DNA of 7,845 bases from Acidobacteriaceae bacterium (GTDB lineage Bacteria > Acidobacteriota > Terriglobia > Terriglobales > Acidobacteriaceae): the NCBI GenBank assembly GCA_003140705.1, contig PLKU01000002.1:474-8318 (forward strand), in the 5' to 3' direction. A program made the translations under genes and the position numbers. Below are positions 1-6,247 of this stretch, piece after piece. The notes beneath the pieces are model-generated. The model worked only from the letters and a program-made list of their open reading frames with translations, was not told the origin of the DNA and did no database searches. Each line of letters starts with the position of its first letter. The stretch's first letter is position 1.

Positions 1-1310
1 CCGATATTTCCCGCGGGCGCTTCGTAGCGGAACTGTCGTGCGGCCGAGCCGCTCGAAGTAAATAGCGATGCCTGATTGCCGAAGGCGCTGCGCCGCAGAA
101 ATGCGAGCGCCTCGTCCATGTCCTGGGCATGGACGAGACTCAAGACCGGGCCAAAGATCTCGGTATCGGTGAGTGCGCTCGCCATCGGTATACCATCGAG
201 AATTGTGGGGTTTACGAAATTTCCGGACTCGTATTTTGGAATTCTGGAATTGCGGCCGTCCAGTAGGACCTTCGCGCCTTCGGCCACGCCCATGCCGATG
301 AGTTCTTCGACCCGCGATTTGCTCTGCGACGTGATGACCGGTCCCATCTGCACGCCTTCCTCGAGACCGTTGCCAACCTTCAGCTTGGCAGCGGCTTCTG
401 TGATCGAACGACCAAAGACTTTCTGCGCGTCGCCGACCGTGACCGCGACCGAAACCGCCAGGCAGCGCTGCCCGGCGCAGCCGAATGCGCTGTCGGAAAT
501 GATTTGCGTGGCCATGCTCATATCCGCGTCCGGCAGCACAATCACATGGTTTTTGGCGCCCCCCTGGCACTGCGCTCGCTTGCCGTTCGCGGCGGCGCGC
601 GCATAGACATACTTGGCGACGGGAGTAGAACCGACGAAGCTGATGGCGCGAATCTGGGGATGATCGAGAAGCGCATCCACGACTTTCTTGCCCCCGTTGA
701 CTAGATTCACCACTCCCTTGGGCAGCCCGGTTCGCTGCAGCAAATCGAAGGCGAAGCGCATGGTGAGCGGAACGCGCTCCGAGGGTTTGAGAATGAGCGT
801 ATTGCCGCATGCGATCGCGTAGGGAAGAAACCAGAACGGAATCATGCCCGGGAAGTTAAAAGGAGTGATCGCCGCGACTACGCCCAGCGGCTGACGGATC
901 ATGGTCTCATCAATGCCGCGAGCCACATCCTCCAGGTTGTAACCCTGCATCATGATGGGGATGCCGCAAGCGACCTCGACGTTCTCGATGGCGCGGCGCA
1001 TCTCTCCTTTGGCTTCCGCCAGGGTCTTGCCATTTTCCTGGGTAATCAGGCGGCCAAACTCCTCGAAGTGATCCTCCATGAGCTGCTTCAGCTTGAACAG
1101 CGGCTGAATACGATCTTCGGGCGGCGTGCGGCGCCACTCAAGAAATGCGGCAGAAGCCGAGTCCACGGCGGCCAAGACATCGCTAGCATCGGACAAAGGA
1201 ACCTGGGCGAGCACCTCGCCGGTGGCGGGGTTGAGCACATCCTGGTACTCGGAACCAGAGGCTCCACGCCATTGCCCATTGATGAAATTGGTTAGCGGCT
1301 CGGTGTGCAT
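1..1310 (-). CDS. mmsA: Methylmalonate-semialdehyde dehydrogenase (CoA-acylating), C-terminus cut by window edge
   Basis: Cytosolic NAD- and CoA-dependent enzyme of the aldehyde dehydrogenase superfamily. The family converts methylmalonate semialdehyde to propionyl-CoA, or malonate semialdehyde to acetyl-CoA, in valine, beta-alanine or myo-inositol breakdown. My translation from 1310 gives 436 complete residues of a usual length near 490, so about 50-60 C-terminal residues lie beyond the left edge. Visible landmarks: FNFPG (151-155, oxyanion Asn152), LKPSE (174-178), FVGSTP (225-230), GGAKNH (250-255), AGQRC with catalytic Cys283, and EIFGP (384-388). The general-base Glu of hydrolytic aldehyde dehydrogenases is replaced in the GGAKNH segment. 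That is characteristic of the CoA-acylating MMSDH branch and supports the call over a generic dehydrogenase. The start at 1308-1310 has an AAAGGT ribosome site 10 bases upstream and begins the family's usual N-terminus (TNFINGQW). The gene lies 205 bases downstream of tpiA on the same strand. The substrate within the branch is inferred. Confidence 0.93.
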   Translation of the reverse strand, partial: MHTEPLTNFINGQWRGASGSEYQDVLNPATGEVLAQVPLSDASDVLAAVDSASAAFLEWRRTPPEDRIQPLFKLKQLMEDHFEEFGRLITQENGKTLAEAKGEMRRAIENVEVACGIPIMMQGYNLEDVARGIDETMIRQPLGVVAAITPFNFPGMIPFWFLPYAIACGNTLILKPSERVPLTMRFAFDLLQRTGLPKGVVNLVNGGKKVVDALLDHPQIRAISFVGSTPVAKYVYARAAANGKRAQCQGGAKNHVIVLPDADMSMATQIISDSAFGCAGQRCLAVSVAVTVGDAQKVFGRSITEAAAKLKVGNGLEEGVQMGPVITSQSKSRVEELIGMGVAEGAKVLLDGRNSRIPKYESGNFVNPTILDGIPMASALTDTEIFGPVLSLVHAQDMDEALAFLRRSAFGNQASLFTSSGSAARQFRYEAPAGNI

Positions 1311-1320
1311 CGCTGGGGTT

Positions 1321-1327
1321 ACCTTTC
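1321..1327 (-). promoter_or_regulatory. Ribosome binding site of mmsA
   Basis: The minus strand reads GAAAGGT here, ending 10 bases before the ATG at 1310. It supports this start, which also matches the expected family N-terminus. Confidence 0.55.
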
Positions 1328-1420
1328 AATTCAGGATTCGAGCACCCGGCGGCCGCGCGCGAGACGTCCCTAGAGTACTTGGGGAATCCGCGGCCGACTT
1401 TACGATCCGGAGCCGAATCC

Positions 1421-1520
1421 GTCGCCCGTCATTCCTCCCGGGAGAAGCTCGCGAGCGATATGTCTGTCATGACGACTGAAGGCGAGCGGAGGGCGACAGT
1501 TGACTGACAACCCGGTCAGT
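1421..1520 (-). other. Structured tpiA-mmsA intergenic region
   Basis: This stretch is dense in self-complementarity. GTCGCCC (1421-1427) can pair with GGGCGAC (1491-1497). Between these arms lie three perfect palindromes: CTCCCGGGAG (1435-1444), GCTCGCGAGC (1447-1456) and GTCATGAC (1466-1473). GCTCGC (1447-1452) can alternatively pair with GCGAGC (1482-1487). A separate hairpin, ACTGAC (1503-1508) with GTCAGT (1515-1520) and a six-base loop, overlaps the tpiA stop codon. None of these is followed by a U-tract on the minus strand, so I do not call a classical terminator. It may be an mRNA 3' end, a leader structure for mmsA, or an effect of base composition. Confidence 0.3.
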
Positions 1521-2268
1521 ACTTGACGATTGCCGCAAACGATTTCGGATCCAAGCTTGCACCCCCGACCAAGGCGCCGTCGATCTCCGTCTCTGCCATC
1601 AATCCCTTGACGTTCTCTGGCTTTACCGAGCCGCCATAGAGAATCCGCAGGTTGTCCGAAAAAACCGGGCTGAACGCCTTCGCCGCCTCGCCGCGGATGA
1701 GGGAATGTGCCTCAGACGCCAGTTGAGGCGTAGCCGTTTTGCCCGTTCCAATGGCCCAGACTGGTTCGTAGGCAACGATCAACTTAGCCGCCTTCTTCGC
1801 CGAGATGGCATGGAACGCCCGCAGACACTGCCGGCGCAGCACATCCTCGGTCAAGCCCGCTTCCCGCTCTTCGAGGACCTCCCCCACGCAGACGATGGGT
1901 GTCAACCCGGCTTCGAGCGCCGCCTTCAGCTTGAAATTGACGATGTCGTCGGTCTCGCCGAAATACTGCCGGCGCTCGGAGTGCCCGATGATCACATGGG
2001 TGCAGCCGATGTCGAGCAGCATGCCGGGGCAAATCTCACCGGTATAGGCGCCTTCCTTCTCCCAGTGCAGATCCTGCGCTCCAACGGCAACCAGCGACCC
2101 CTTCACCTCCGCAATCGCGACATAGAGATCGATGTAGGGAGGGCAGACCACGATCTCATCGCGCGTGTGCCCGGCCACCATCGGCAAAAATTCCTGAAAG
2201 AACGCCAGGGTTTGGGTTGGATTCTTGTACATCTTCCAGTTGGCGGCGATGAGCGGCTTACGCGGCAT
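1516..2268 (-). CDS. tpiA: Triosephosphate isomerase
   Basis: Interconverts glyceraldehyde 3-phosphate and dihydroxyacetone phosphate in glycolysis and gluconeogenesis. It is a cytosolic TIM-barrel enzyme, normally a dimer. The 250 residues are the normal full length. Catalytic residues are all present: Asn10 and Lys12 in AANWKMYKN, the electrophile His96 in IIGHSERR (93-100), and the general base Glu168 in AYEPVWAIGTGKTA (166-179), which also holds the flexible loop 6. Phosphate-binding glycines are visible in YGGSVKPEN (211-219) and in LVGGASL (233-239). The start at 2266-2268 gives the canonical N-terminus. It has GAGGAG on the minus strand (complement of 2280-2285) 11 bases upstream. It is transcribed divergently from the PP2C gene. 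The next gene downstream on the same strand is mmsA, but the 205-base gap makes an operon uncertain. Confidence 0.98.
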   Translation of the reverse strand: MPRKPLIAANWKMYKNPTQTLAFFQEFLPMVAGHTRDEIVVCPPYIDLYVAIAEVKGSLVAVGAQDLHWEKEGAYTGEICPGMLLDIGCTHVIIGHSERRQYFGETDDIVNFKLKAALEAGLTPIVCVGEVLEEREAGLTEDVLRRQCLRAFHAISAKKAAKLIVAYEPVWAIGTGKTATPQLASEAHSLIRGEAAKAFSPVFSDNLRILYGGSVKPENVKGLMAETEIDGALVGGASLDPKSFAAIVKY

Positions 2269-2279
2269 AGGCTGTGTGG

Positions 2280-2285
2280 CTCCTC
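2280..2285 (-). promoter_or_regulatory. Ribosome binding site of tpiA
   Basis: GAGGAG on the minus strand, 11 bases before the tpiA ATG. The spacing is slightly long but the match to the anti-Shine-Dalgarno sequence is strong. Confidence 0.6.
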
Positions 2286-2392
2286 AGGGTGATTGTAGAA
2301 GAGGGAAGTGGGGAATATGGTGATGCTCGACACAGGCAAGAGCCAAGAGATAACAGCGAGCGAAAGGCCACCGTAAGGCGAGGGCTAAGATG

Positions 2393-2418
2393 GTTAGCGA
2401 TGAGGCTGTTAGCGATGA
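2393..2418 (+). repeat. Tandem 11-base direct repeat, period 15
   Basis: GTTAGCGATGA occurs at 2393-2403 and again at 2408-2418, inside the divergent tpiA/PP2C intergenic region. The 15-base period equals five codons, so in the frame of the phosphatase it would encode a repeated Leu-Ala-Met. It could be a binding site pair for a regulator, or a small duplication. It lies upstream of the start I prefer for the phosphatase. Confidence 0.6.
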
Positions 2419-2495
2419 AGCGGCCTGCTGCAGCGGCTGTTTTCGGGGCGACGGGGTGGTTCGTGTATCGTGAGTTTGGTTCGATTTCCCAGGTG

Positions 2496-3230
2496 ATGAT
2501 GACGGCGACAGCAGCGGCTTTGACCAGCACCGGGCGGGTGCGCAGCAGCAATGAAGATGCATTTGGGTATGAGGCGGAGCACGGCATTTATGTCGTGTGC
2601 GACGGCATGGGAGGCATGGCCAGCGGTGAAGTCGCAAGTTCCCTTGCTGTGGCTGCAATTTTGAAGAGCTTTGCGGCCTCCGCCGCCTCAGGCGTCCCCG
2701 TCAGCTCCAGGCTGCTTCATGCAATTACCATCGCCAATCTCGATGTTTGGGAGCACAGTCAGACTCCGGCAAATGACGGAATGGGAACCACGGTTGTCGC
2801 TGCGGCACTCGATGGAGACAAGCTCATCCTCGGCAACGTTGGCGACAGTCGGGCATACATCATTCAGGATGGAAAGTATACGCAACTCACTGTGGACCAC
2901 TCCTACATCAACGAACTCATTCGCAACGGCACGCTCACCCTTGAAAATGCGAACAGTGCTGACCTGAAAGGGATGGAGTCCATCATTACCCGCGCCGTCG
3001 GCGTCGCAGCCGATGTGCAGCCTGACTTTTTTTCCGTCGATCTAACCCCAGGCACCGGGATCCTCCTGGCCACGGATGGACTCACCCGCTACGTTGAGCA
3101 AGACGAAATCTCGACCATCCTGAATGCCTCGACGTTCGACTCGGCCTGCGCCAATCTCATCAATGTAGCCAAAGAGCGCGGCGGTCAGGACAACGTCACC
3201 TGCATCCTTCTCCTGGTGCTTCCCTCTTGA
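2496..3230 (+). CDS. PP2C-family (PPM) serine/threonine protein phosphatase
   Basis: Soluble metal-dependent phosphatase that removes phosphate from Ser/Thr of proteins. In bacteria the family usually opposes Hanks-type kinases such as PknB/PrkC, or acts on regulators. From 2496 it is 244 residues, the normal size for the PrpC/Stp type. PPM motifs appear in order: RSSNEDAF (16-23), VCDGMGG (34-40), GMGTT (95-99), GNVGDSRAY (113-121), LTVDHS (131-136), ATDGL (192-196) and GGQDNVT (229-235). The metal-binding aspartates (Asp21, Asp36, Asp194, Asp232) are all present, so it should be active. I chose 2496 because homologues begin with a short MTATAAAL-type segment. ATG 2499 is equally possible, and the ribosome site is weak for both. 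The frame stays open upstream to 2274, with in-frame ATGs at 2400 and 2415, but that would overlap the divergent promoter region. No cognate kinase lies in the window, so substrates are unknown. It may be unrelated to the secreted protein genes downstream, which appear to have their own promoter. Confidence 0.92.
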   Translation: MMTATAAALTSTGRVRSSNEDAFGYEAEHGIYVVCDGMGGMASGEVASSLAVAAILKSFAASAASGVPVSSRLLHAITIANLDVWEHSQTPANDGMGTTVVAAALDGDKLILGNVGDSRAYIIQDGKYTQLTVDHSYINELIRNGTLTLENANSADLKGMESIITRAVGVAADVQPDFFSVDLTPGTGILLATDGLTRYVEQDEISTILNASTFDSACANLINVAKERGGQDNVTCILLLVLPS

Positions 3231-3265
3231 CGTCTTCAAGCGATCGAAGATCAAGCGCCCCTCAC

Positions 3266-3280
3266 CACCTCGAAGAGGTG
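3266..3280 (+). other. Short hairpin after the phosphatase gene
   Basis: CACCTC (3266-3271) and GAGGTG (3275-3280) form a perfect six-base stem with a GAA loop, 36 bases after the phosphatase stop. No T-run follows on either strand. It is at best a weak transcript-end or RNA-stabilising structure, not a convincing intrinsic terminator. Confidence 0.3.
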
Positions 3281-3380
3281 CAGAAAGCAGAAAACAATTT
3301 GTCGAATTGCACAGAACTTCATGCCCGTTGCCGTGTTTCCGTAAGTAACTTGTCCTGCGCATCTCCGGCGCATGATTAGC

Positions 3381-3409
3381 TTGACATCACTTTGCCCTTG
3401 ATGTAAGTT
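3381..3409 (+). promoter_or_regulatory. Candidate sigma70-type promoter with inverted-repeat operator
   Basis: A perfect -35 hexamer TTGACA (3381-3386) is followed after exactly 17 bases by TAAGTT (3404-3409). That hexamer keeps the three most conserved -10 positions (T, A and final T) but only 3 of 6 overall. An inverted repeat, ACATCA (3384-3389) with TGATGT (3399-3404) and nine bases between, sits across the spacer and overlaps the edges of both hexamers. A repressor bound there would block polymerase. The start codon at 3458 lies about 40 bases past the expected transcription start, leaving a short leader. It would drive the two secreted-protein genes. No experimental or comparative evidence is available here. 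Confidence 0.45.
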
Positions 3410-3457
3410 TTTGTGGTCTTCATATCATTCCCTGCACCCGTGAAATGGACGTGACAT

Positions 3458-4339
3458 ATGGTTCCAGTGCAAAGACTTGGCGCTTTTGGGTTGGCCGCGT
3501 TAGCGATGATTTTCACTGTTGGCATGGAAGCCCAGGCAGGGGACCCGGCCACTCTGATTCAGGCGAAGCTTGTCTCGCAGATCAAGATTACAAAGCCCAC
3601 CGCTGACCACACGGATATTGTTACGGATGGCGACGTGATCCTTTTGCATAAAGACGGGCTCATGATGTGTGCCGCGGCCTCCTCTTATGCATTCTCAAAT
3701 ACTTACAGCAATGGTGTTCTAGCTGCGAATTACAAGAATCGGGTTAAAGACGCCGTGAAATCCTTCGGCTTCGGTCACATTCCTGTATTTGGCGGCGGGA
3801 CCAGTGCTTCAGACGCCGCCAACAACGGATGCGTGTCCCGGAAGTTTGTAGCCGGAGAGAAGTTCTGGATCACCGGCGTTACCCCTCAAAAAGACGGCAT
3901 TCTCATCAGCACATTCAGCGATCCTTACCCTGACCCGTCGGGCAATCAAACCCGCTACTACGGTGAGATCAAGTTTCCTTTCGCCAAAGGTGCCGTTCCG
4001 CCGCCAGACGATTTTGCCAAGACAGTGTTTGAAGTAATTACGGTTGTGCCCTCCGATGACAAGGGGGATCAAGGCAGTCAACAAGGCAATCAAGGTGGTC
4101 AGCCGGCTCAGGCTGCAGCACCTGCGGCCCCTCCGCCGGCGCCAATGCCTGACATTGCGCCGCCACCTCCACCGGCAGATACACCGCCTCCTTCGATTTC
4201 CATTGGCCAAACCAAGGCTCAAGTGACAACTGCATTTGGGCAACCGGTAAAGACCGCAAAGGTTGGAGTGAAGGAGATCTTCTATTACAAAGATATGAAG
4301 GTAACTTTCACAAATGGAAAAGTCAGCAACGTCGAGTAG
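3458..4339 (+). CDS. Secreted protein of unknown function with C-terminal BamE-like module
   Basis: Not recognised as a named protein. The 293 residues begin with a Sec signal peptide: Arg6, a hydrophobic core to about residue 22, and likely cleavage after AQA at 27. The mature N-terminal region (28-195) has no domain I can name. It looks like a mixed globular fold with beta-like stretches (DIVTDGDVILLHKDGL, 53-68; EKFWITGVT, 134-142; ILISTFSD, 148-155) and two cysteines, Cys71 and Cys125, that could form a disulfide after export. Residues 200-246 are a Gly/Gln- then Pro/Ala-rich linker. Residues 247-293 form a compact module like BamE/SmpA (GQTKAQV, AFGQP, then IFYY and VTFTNGKVSNV). There is no lipobox cysteine at the cleavage site, so it is not an obvious lipoprotein. 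The upstream ribosome site is weak; the start rests on the signal peptide. The next gene follows after 53 bases and ends in the same module, so they are probably co-transcribed and act in the envelope or outside the cell. Confidence 0.88.
   Translation: MVPVQRLGAFGLAALAMIFTVGMEAQAGDPATLIQAKLVSQIKITKPTADHTDIVTDGDVILLHKDGLMMCAAASSYAFSNTYSNGVLAANYKNRVKDAVKSFGFGHIPVFGGGTSASDAANNGCVSRKFVAGEKFWITGVTPQKDGILISTFSDPYPDPSGNQTRYYGEIKFPFAKGAVPPPDDFAKTVFEVITVVPSDDKGDQGSQQGNQGGQPAQAAAPAAPPPAPMPDIAPPPPPADTPPPSISIGQTKAQVTTAFGQPVKTAKVGVKEIFYYKDMKVTFTNGKVSNVE
4196..4336 (+). other. BamE/SmpA-like C-terminal module, copy 1
   Basis: Residues 247-293 of the first secreted protein. The pattern GQTKxQV, AxGxP, YY, MKVTFxxGKVSxV resembles the core of the BamE/SmpA/OmlA fold: a GMTKxxV-like helix, a GxP turn and a final beta-hairpin ending in a 'F-x-x-G-K-V' strand. 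The family name is from pattern recognition. The similarity to copy 2 (25 of 47 identical, no gaps) is directly visible. Confidence 0.7.
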
Positions 4340-4383
4340 AGCCCAGGCGCATCCGGGATAGAGCGCGGGCCAGGAACAGGAAT

Positions 4384-4388
4384 GAGGA
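4384..4388 (+). promoter_or_regulatory. Ribosome binding site of the 592-residue protein
   Basis: GAGGA lies 4 bases before ATG 4393 and 10 bases before ATG 4399. Both starts are usable and differ by only two residues ahead of the signal peptide, so the exact start is undecided. Confidence 0.6.
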
Positions 4389-4392
4389 AACG

Positions 4393-6171
4393 ATGATCAT
4401 GCATGCTATTCGCCGAGCCATGACATATGGTTCAACAGCTGTGATTCTTACCGGTCTCCTGGCTGCGGCAAGTTTTTCGGCCTCAGCGACCGATACTAAG
4501 AAGCCCGCAGCTCCTGCTAAGCCCGCCGCAAAGGCTGCCGCCCCTGCAAAGCCAGCAGGAGGAGGAGGCGCCGGGCACACCACAACCACTGGTGGTGCGC
4601 ACACCACGACCAGCACGCATACCACGACGACCACGACGCGAACCACAACAACCACTGGTAGTCACACAACGGCAGGCGGCATGCACACGACTGGTGGCCC
4701 AGCTGGTGGAATGCACGGCGGTGGGACCGGTGGCAATGTCAACCACTCCGCCATCCATGGCGGATCCGCACCGCGAGGAAGCAATGAGCACGTGACAAAG
4801 AGCGGCGGTGCGGTACGCACTCGTTCCAATGGCCGGGTCAGTGACGTGCATGACGCCCGGAGAGGCATGGATGTTCATCATGGGCTAGCCGGCGGGCGAC
4901 GGGTCGATGTCGAACGGCCCGGTCACGGACACATCTACGCCGAGCGCGGGCGCGCCGGATACGTGCAGCGCGGCTATGGATTCCATGGCCATGACTTTGG
5001 GCGTCGCGCAGACTTCTACCATGGCCACGAATACAATCGCTTCTACCATGGGTGGGGCTATCGTGGCATGTATATGAACGTCTATGCCCCCGGATTCTTT
5101 TACGGCGCGGGGTTTTATGGATGGGCCTATAACCCCTGGGTCGCACCCATCGCCTTCGGCTGGGGATGGGGAGGCGCTCCCTGGTACGGCCGCTACGGAT
5201 GGTACTTCCAGCCCTATCCGGTTTACCCCTCTGCTGCGTTCTGGCTGACGGACTACATCATCTCCCAGAATTTGCAGGCAGCCTATGCTGCGCACCAGGA
5301 AGCTGCTATTGCTGATGGCACCCCCCCTGCAGCAGGTGGACCGCCAGTCCTGACCCCTGAAGTCAAGGCTTTGATCGCCGACGAAGTAAAGAGTCAGATC
5401 GCGCTTGAGAACCAGGAAGCCTCCACGAACGCCGCCGGTCATGATATCGACCCCGGCTCGAGTGGGATTGCCCGGCTCTTGAGCGATGGCCGCCCACATG
5501 TATTCGTCGCAGGAGGCAATCTGGATGTGACTGATGCATCCGGACAGGAGTGCGCTGTCAGTGACGGAGACACGCTCCAGCTGAGGACTCCGCCACCTTC
5601 AGACGCAACCTCGGCAAATCTGGTAGTCCTGTCCAGCAAGGGAACACCGGAGTGCCAGATCTCTCTTACGGTTCAGGTGAGTTTGACTGACCTGCAGGAG
5701 ATGCAGAACCACATGCGGGAGACCATTGACCAGGGCCTCCAGGATCTGCAGTCCAAGCAAGGCACTGGTGGATTGCCTGGTGCTCCGCCGTCCGCTCAAT
5801 CCAAGCCAGTCCAAGCTGCCTATGCCGCTGTCGCTCCTCCGCCCGATCCTGGCGATGCCGCCACAATTCAACAGCAGGATCAGCAGGCTGATCAGGCCGA
5901 AAAGGACGTCACTGCTGAGGCAGCAGCACCAGGTGGAGGCCAGGCTAGCGCAACTCCGCCTTCAACCGATGCTCCCGCTCAAGTTGCTTCCGCTGACCCG
6001 TCAGCTGCTCCAGCAGCCACCCCATCGGTCGAAATGGGCCAAACCAAGGACCAGGTACAGGCGGCTCTTGGCGCGCCGACGAGAGTTGCAGATCTCGGGC
6101 CCAAGACCATCTATTACTACAACGGCATGAAGGTCACTTTCAAGGATGGTAAAGTGAGCGACGTGCAATAA
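4393..6171 (+). CDS. Large secreted His/Thr- and Gly/Tyr/Trp-rich protein with C-terminal BamE-like module
   Basis: No named function. The 592 residues begin with a Sec signal peptide (arginines at 7-8, hydrophobic 13-27, likely cleavage after ASA at 32). Regions in order: Lys/Pro/Ala-rich (36-56); low-complexity Thr/Gly/His (57-115); basic His/Arg/Gly-rich (116-225); an aromatic core with YGWAYNPW (242-249), GWGWGGAPWYGRYGWYF (256-272) and YPVYPSAAFWLTDYI (275-289); a helical PEVKALIADEVKSQIALENQEA segment around 322-343; a beta-like domain (about 360-430) with Cys387 and Cys421, likely a disulfide; a short amphipathic helix (431-455); Pro/Ala/Gln-rich linkers (456-545); and a BamE-like module (546-592) shared with the preceding protein. 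The aromatic-glycine core is typical of YXWGXW-type exported repeats, and I associate this layout with Acidobacteriota. The His-rich part could bind metal and the whole could be a surface or matrix protein; both are inferences. It is the second gene of a likely two-gene unit closed by the terminator at 6202. Confidence 0.9.
   Translation: MIMHAIRRAMTYGSTAVILTGLLAAASFSASATDTKKPAAPAKPAAKAAAPAKPAGGGGAGHTTTTGGAHTTTSTHTTTTTTRTTTTTGSHTTAGGMHTTGGPAGGMHGGGTGGNVNHSAIHGGSAPRGSNEHVTKSGGAVRTRSNGRVSDVHDARRGMDVHHGLAGGRRVDVERPGHGHIYAERGRAGYVQRGYGFHGHDFGRRADFYHGHEYNRFYHGWGYRGMYMNVYAPGFFYGAGFYGWAYNPWVAPIAFGWGWGGAPWYGRYGWYFQPYPVYPSAAFWLTDYIISQNLQAAYAAHQEAAIADGTPPAAGGPPVLTPEVKALIADEVKSQIALENQEASTNAAGHDIDPGSSGIARLLSDGRPHVFVAGGNLDVTDASGQECAVSDGDTLQLRTPPPSDATSANLVVLSSKGTPECQISLTVQVSLTDLQEMQNHMRETIDQGLQDLQSKQGTGGLPGAPPSAQSKPVQAAYAAVAPPPDPGDAATIQQQDQQADQAEKDVTAEAAAPGGGQASATPPSTDAPAQVASADPSAAPAATPSVEMGQTKDQVQAALGAPTRVADLGPKTIYYYNGMKVTFKDGKVSDVQ
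4561..4725 (+). repeat. Low-complexity Thr/His/Gly coding repeat
   Basis: A coding stretch (residues 57-111 of the large secreted protein) built from irregular ACC/ACG/ACA threonine codons broken by CAC/CAT histidine and GGT/GGC glycine. Runs such as HTTTTTTRTTTTTGSH give a direct imperfect repeat at DNA level, a likely site of slippage and length variation between strains. The Thr-rich character could also suit glycosylation, but nothing in the sequence proves that. Confidence 0.7.
6028..6168 (+). other. BamE/SmpA-like C-terminal module, copy 2
   Basis: Residues 546-592 of the large secreted protein, ungapped against copy 1. Shared residues cluster in GQTKxQV, G-x-P, YY and MKVTFxxGKVSxV. 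At DNA level the module starts share a run of 13 identical bases (GGCCAAACCAAGG), but the rest has diverged with many synonymous and replacement changes, so any duplication is old. Confidence 0.7.
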
Positions 6172-6201
6172 CCGGGCAGATTACCAGCCCGCACATCCAT
6201 G

Positions 6202-6247
6202 CGCCCCAGCGCGGCAGTCAAAAGCCTCGCTGGGGCGTTCTTCTTTT
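6202..6247 (+). terminator. Strong rho-independent terminator of the secreted-protein unit
   Basis: CGCCCCAGCG (6202-6211) pairs perfectly with CGCTGGGGCG (6228-6237). Inside, GGC (6213-6215) can pair with GCC (6224-6226) across one mismatch. A T-rich tail, TTCTTCTTTT (6238-6247), follows immediately. It lies 31 bases after the stop of the 592-residue protein and separates it from deoC. Confidence 0.93.

Noticed and set aside
76..606. Plus-strand open frame of 176 codons
   Set aside because: It is antisense to mmsA, whose translation shows all family motifs without interruption. The plus-strand product has no recognisable domain.
1705..2292. Plus-strand open frame of 195 codons across tpiA
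   Set aside because: Shadow of tpiA on the opposite strand. High G+C keeps antisense frames open, and the product is Arg/Leu-rich without motifs.
2292..2297. TACAAT on the minus strand as the tpiA -10 box
   Set aside because: It would put the transcription start inside or beside the ribosome binding site, and no -35-like hexamer lies 16-18 bases upstream.
2274..2495. Longer phosphatase with a start at 2274
   Set aside because: The extra 74 residues are unlike PP2C N-termini, would begin five bases from the tpiA start codon, and leave no room for the divergent promoters.
4323..5499. Minus-strand open frames (for example 4323-4655, 4483-4881, 4885-5499) antisense to the large secreted protein
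   Set aside because: They arise from the low-complexity Thr/His/Gly codons, producing Val/Cys/Arg-rich nonsense. The plus-strand frame has a signal peptide, conserved aromatic core and C-terminal module.
5726..6130. Plus-strand open frame of 134 codons inside the large secreted protein
   Set aside because: Frame-shifted reading of the Pro/Ala/Gln linker and module. The module is only coherent in the main frame.
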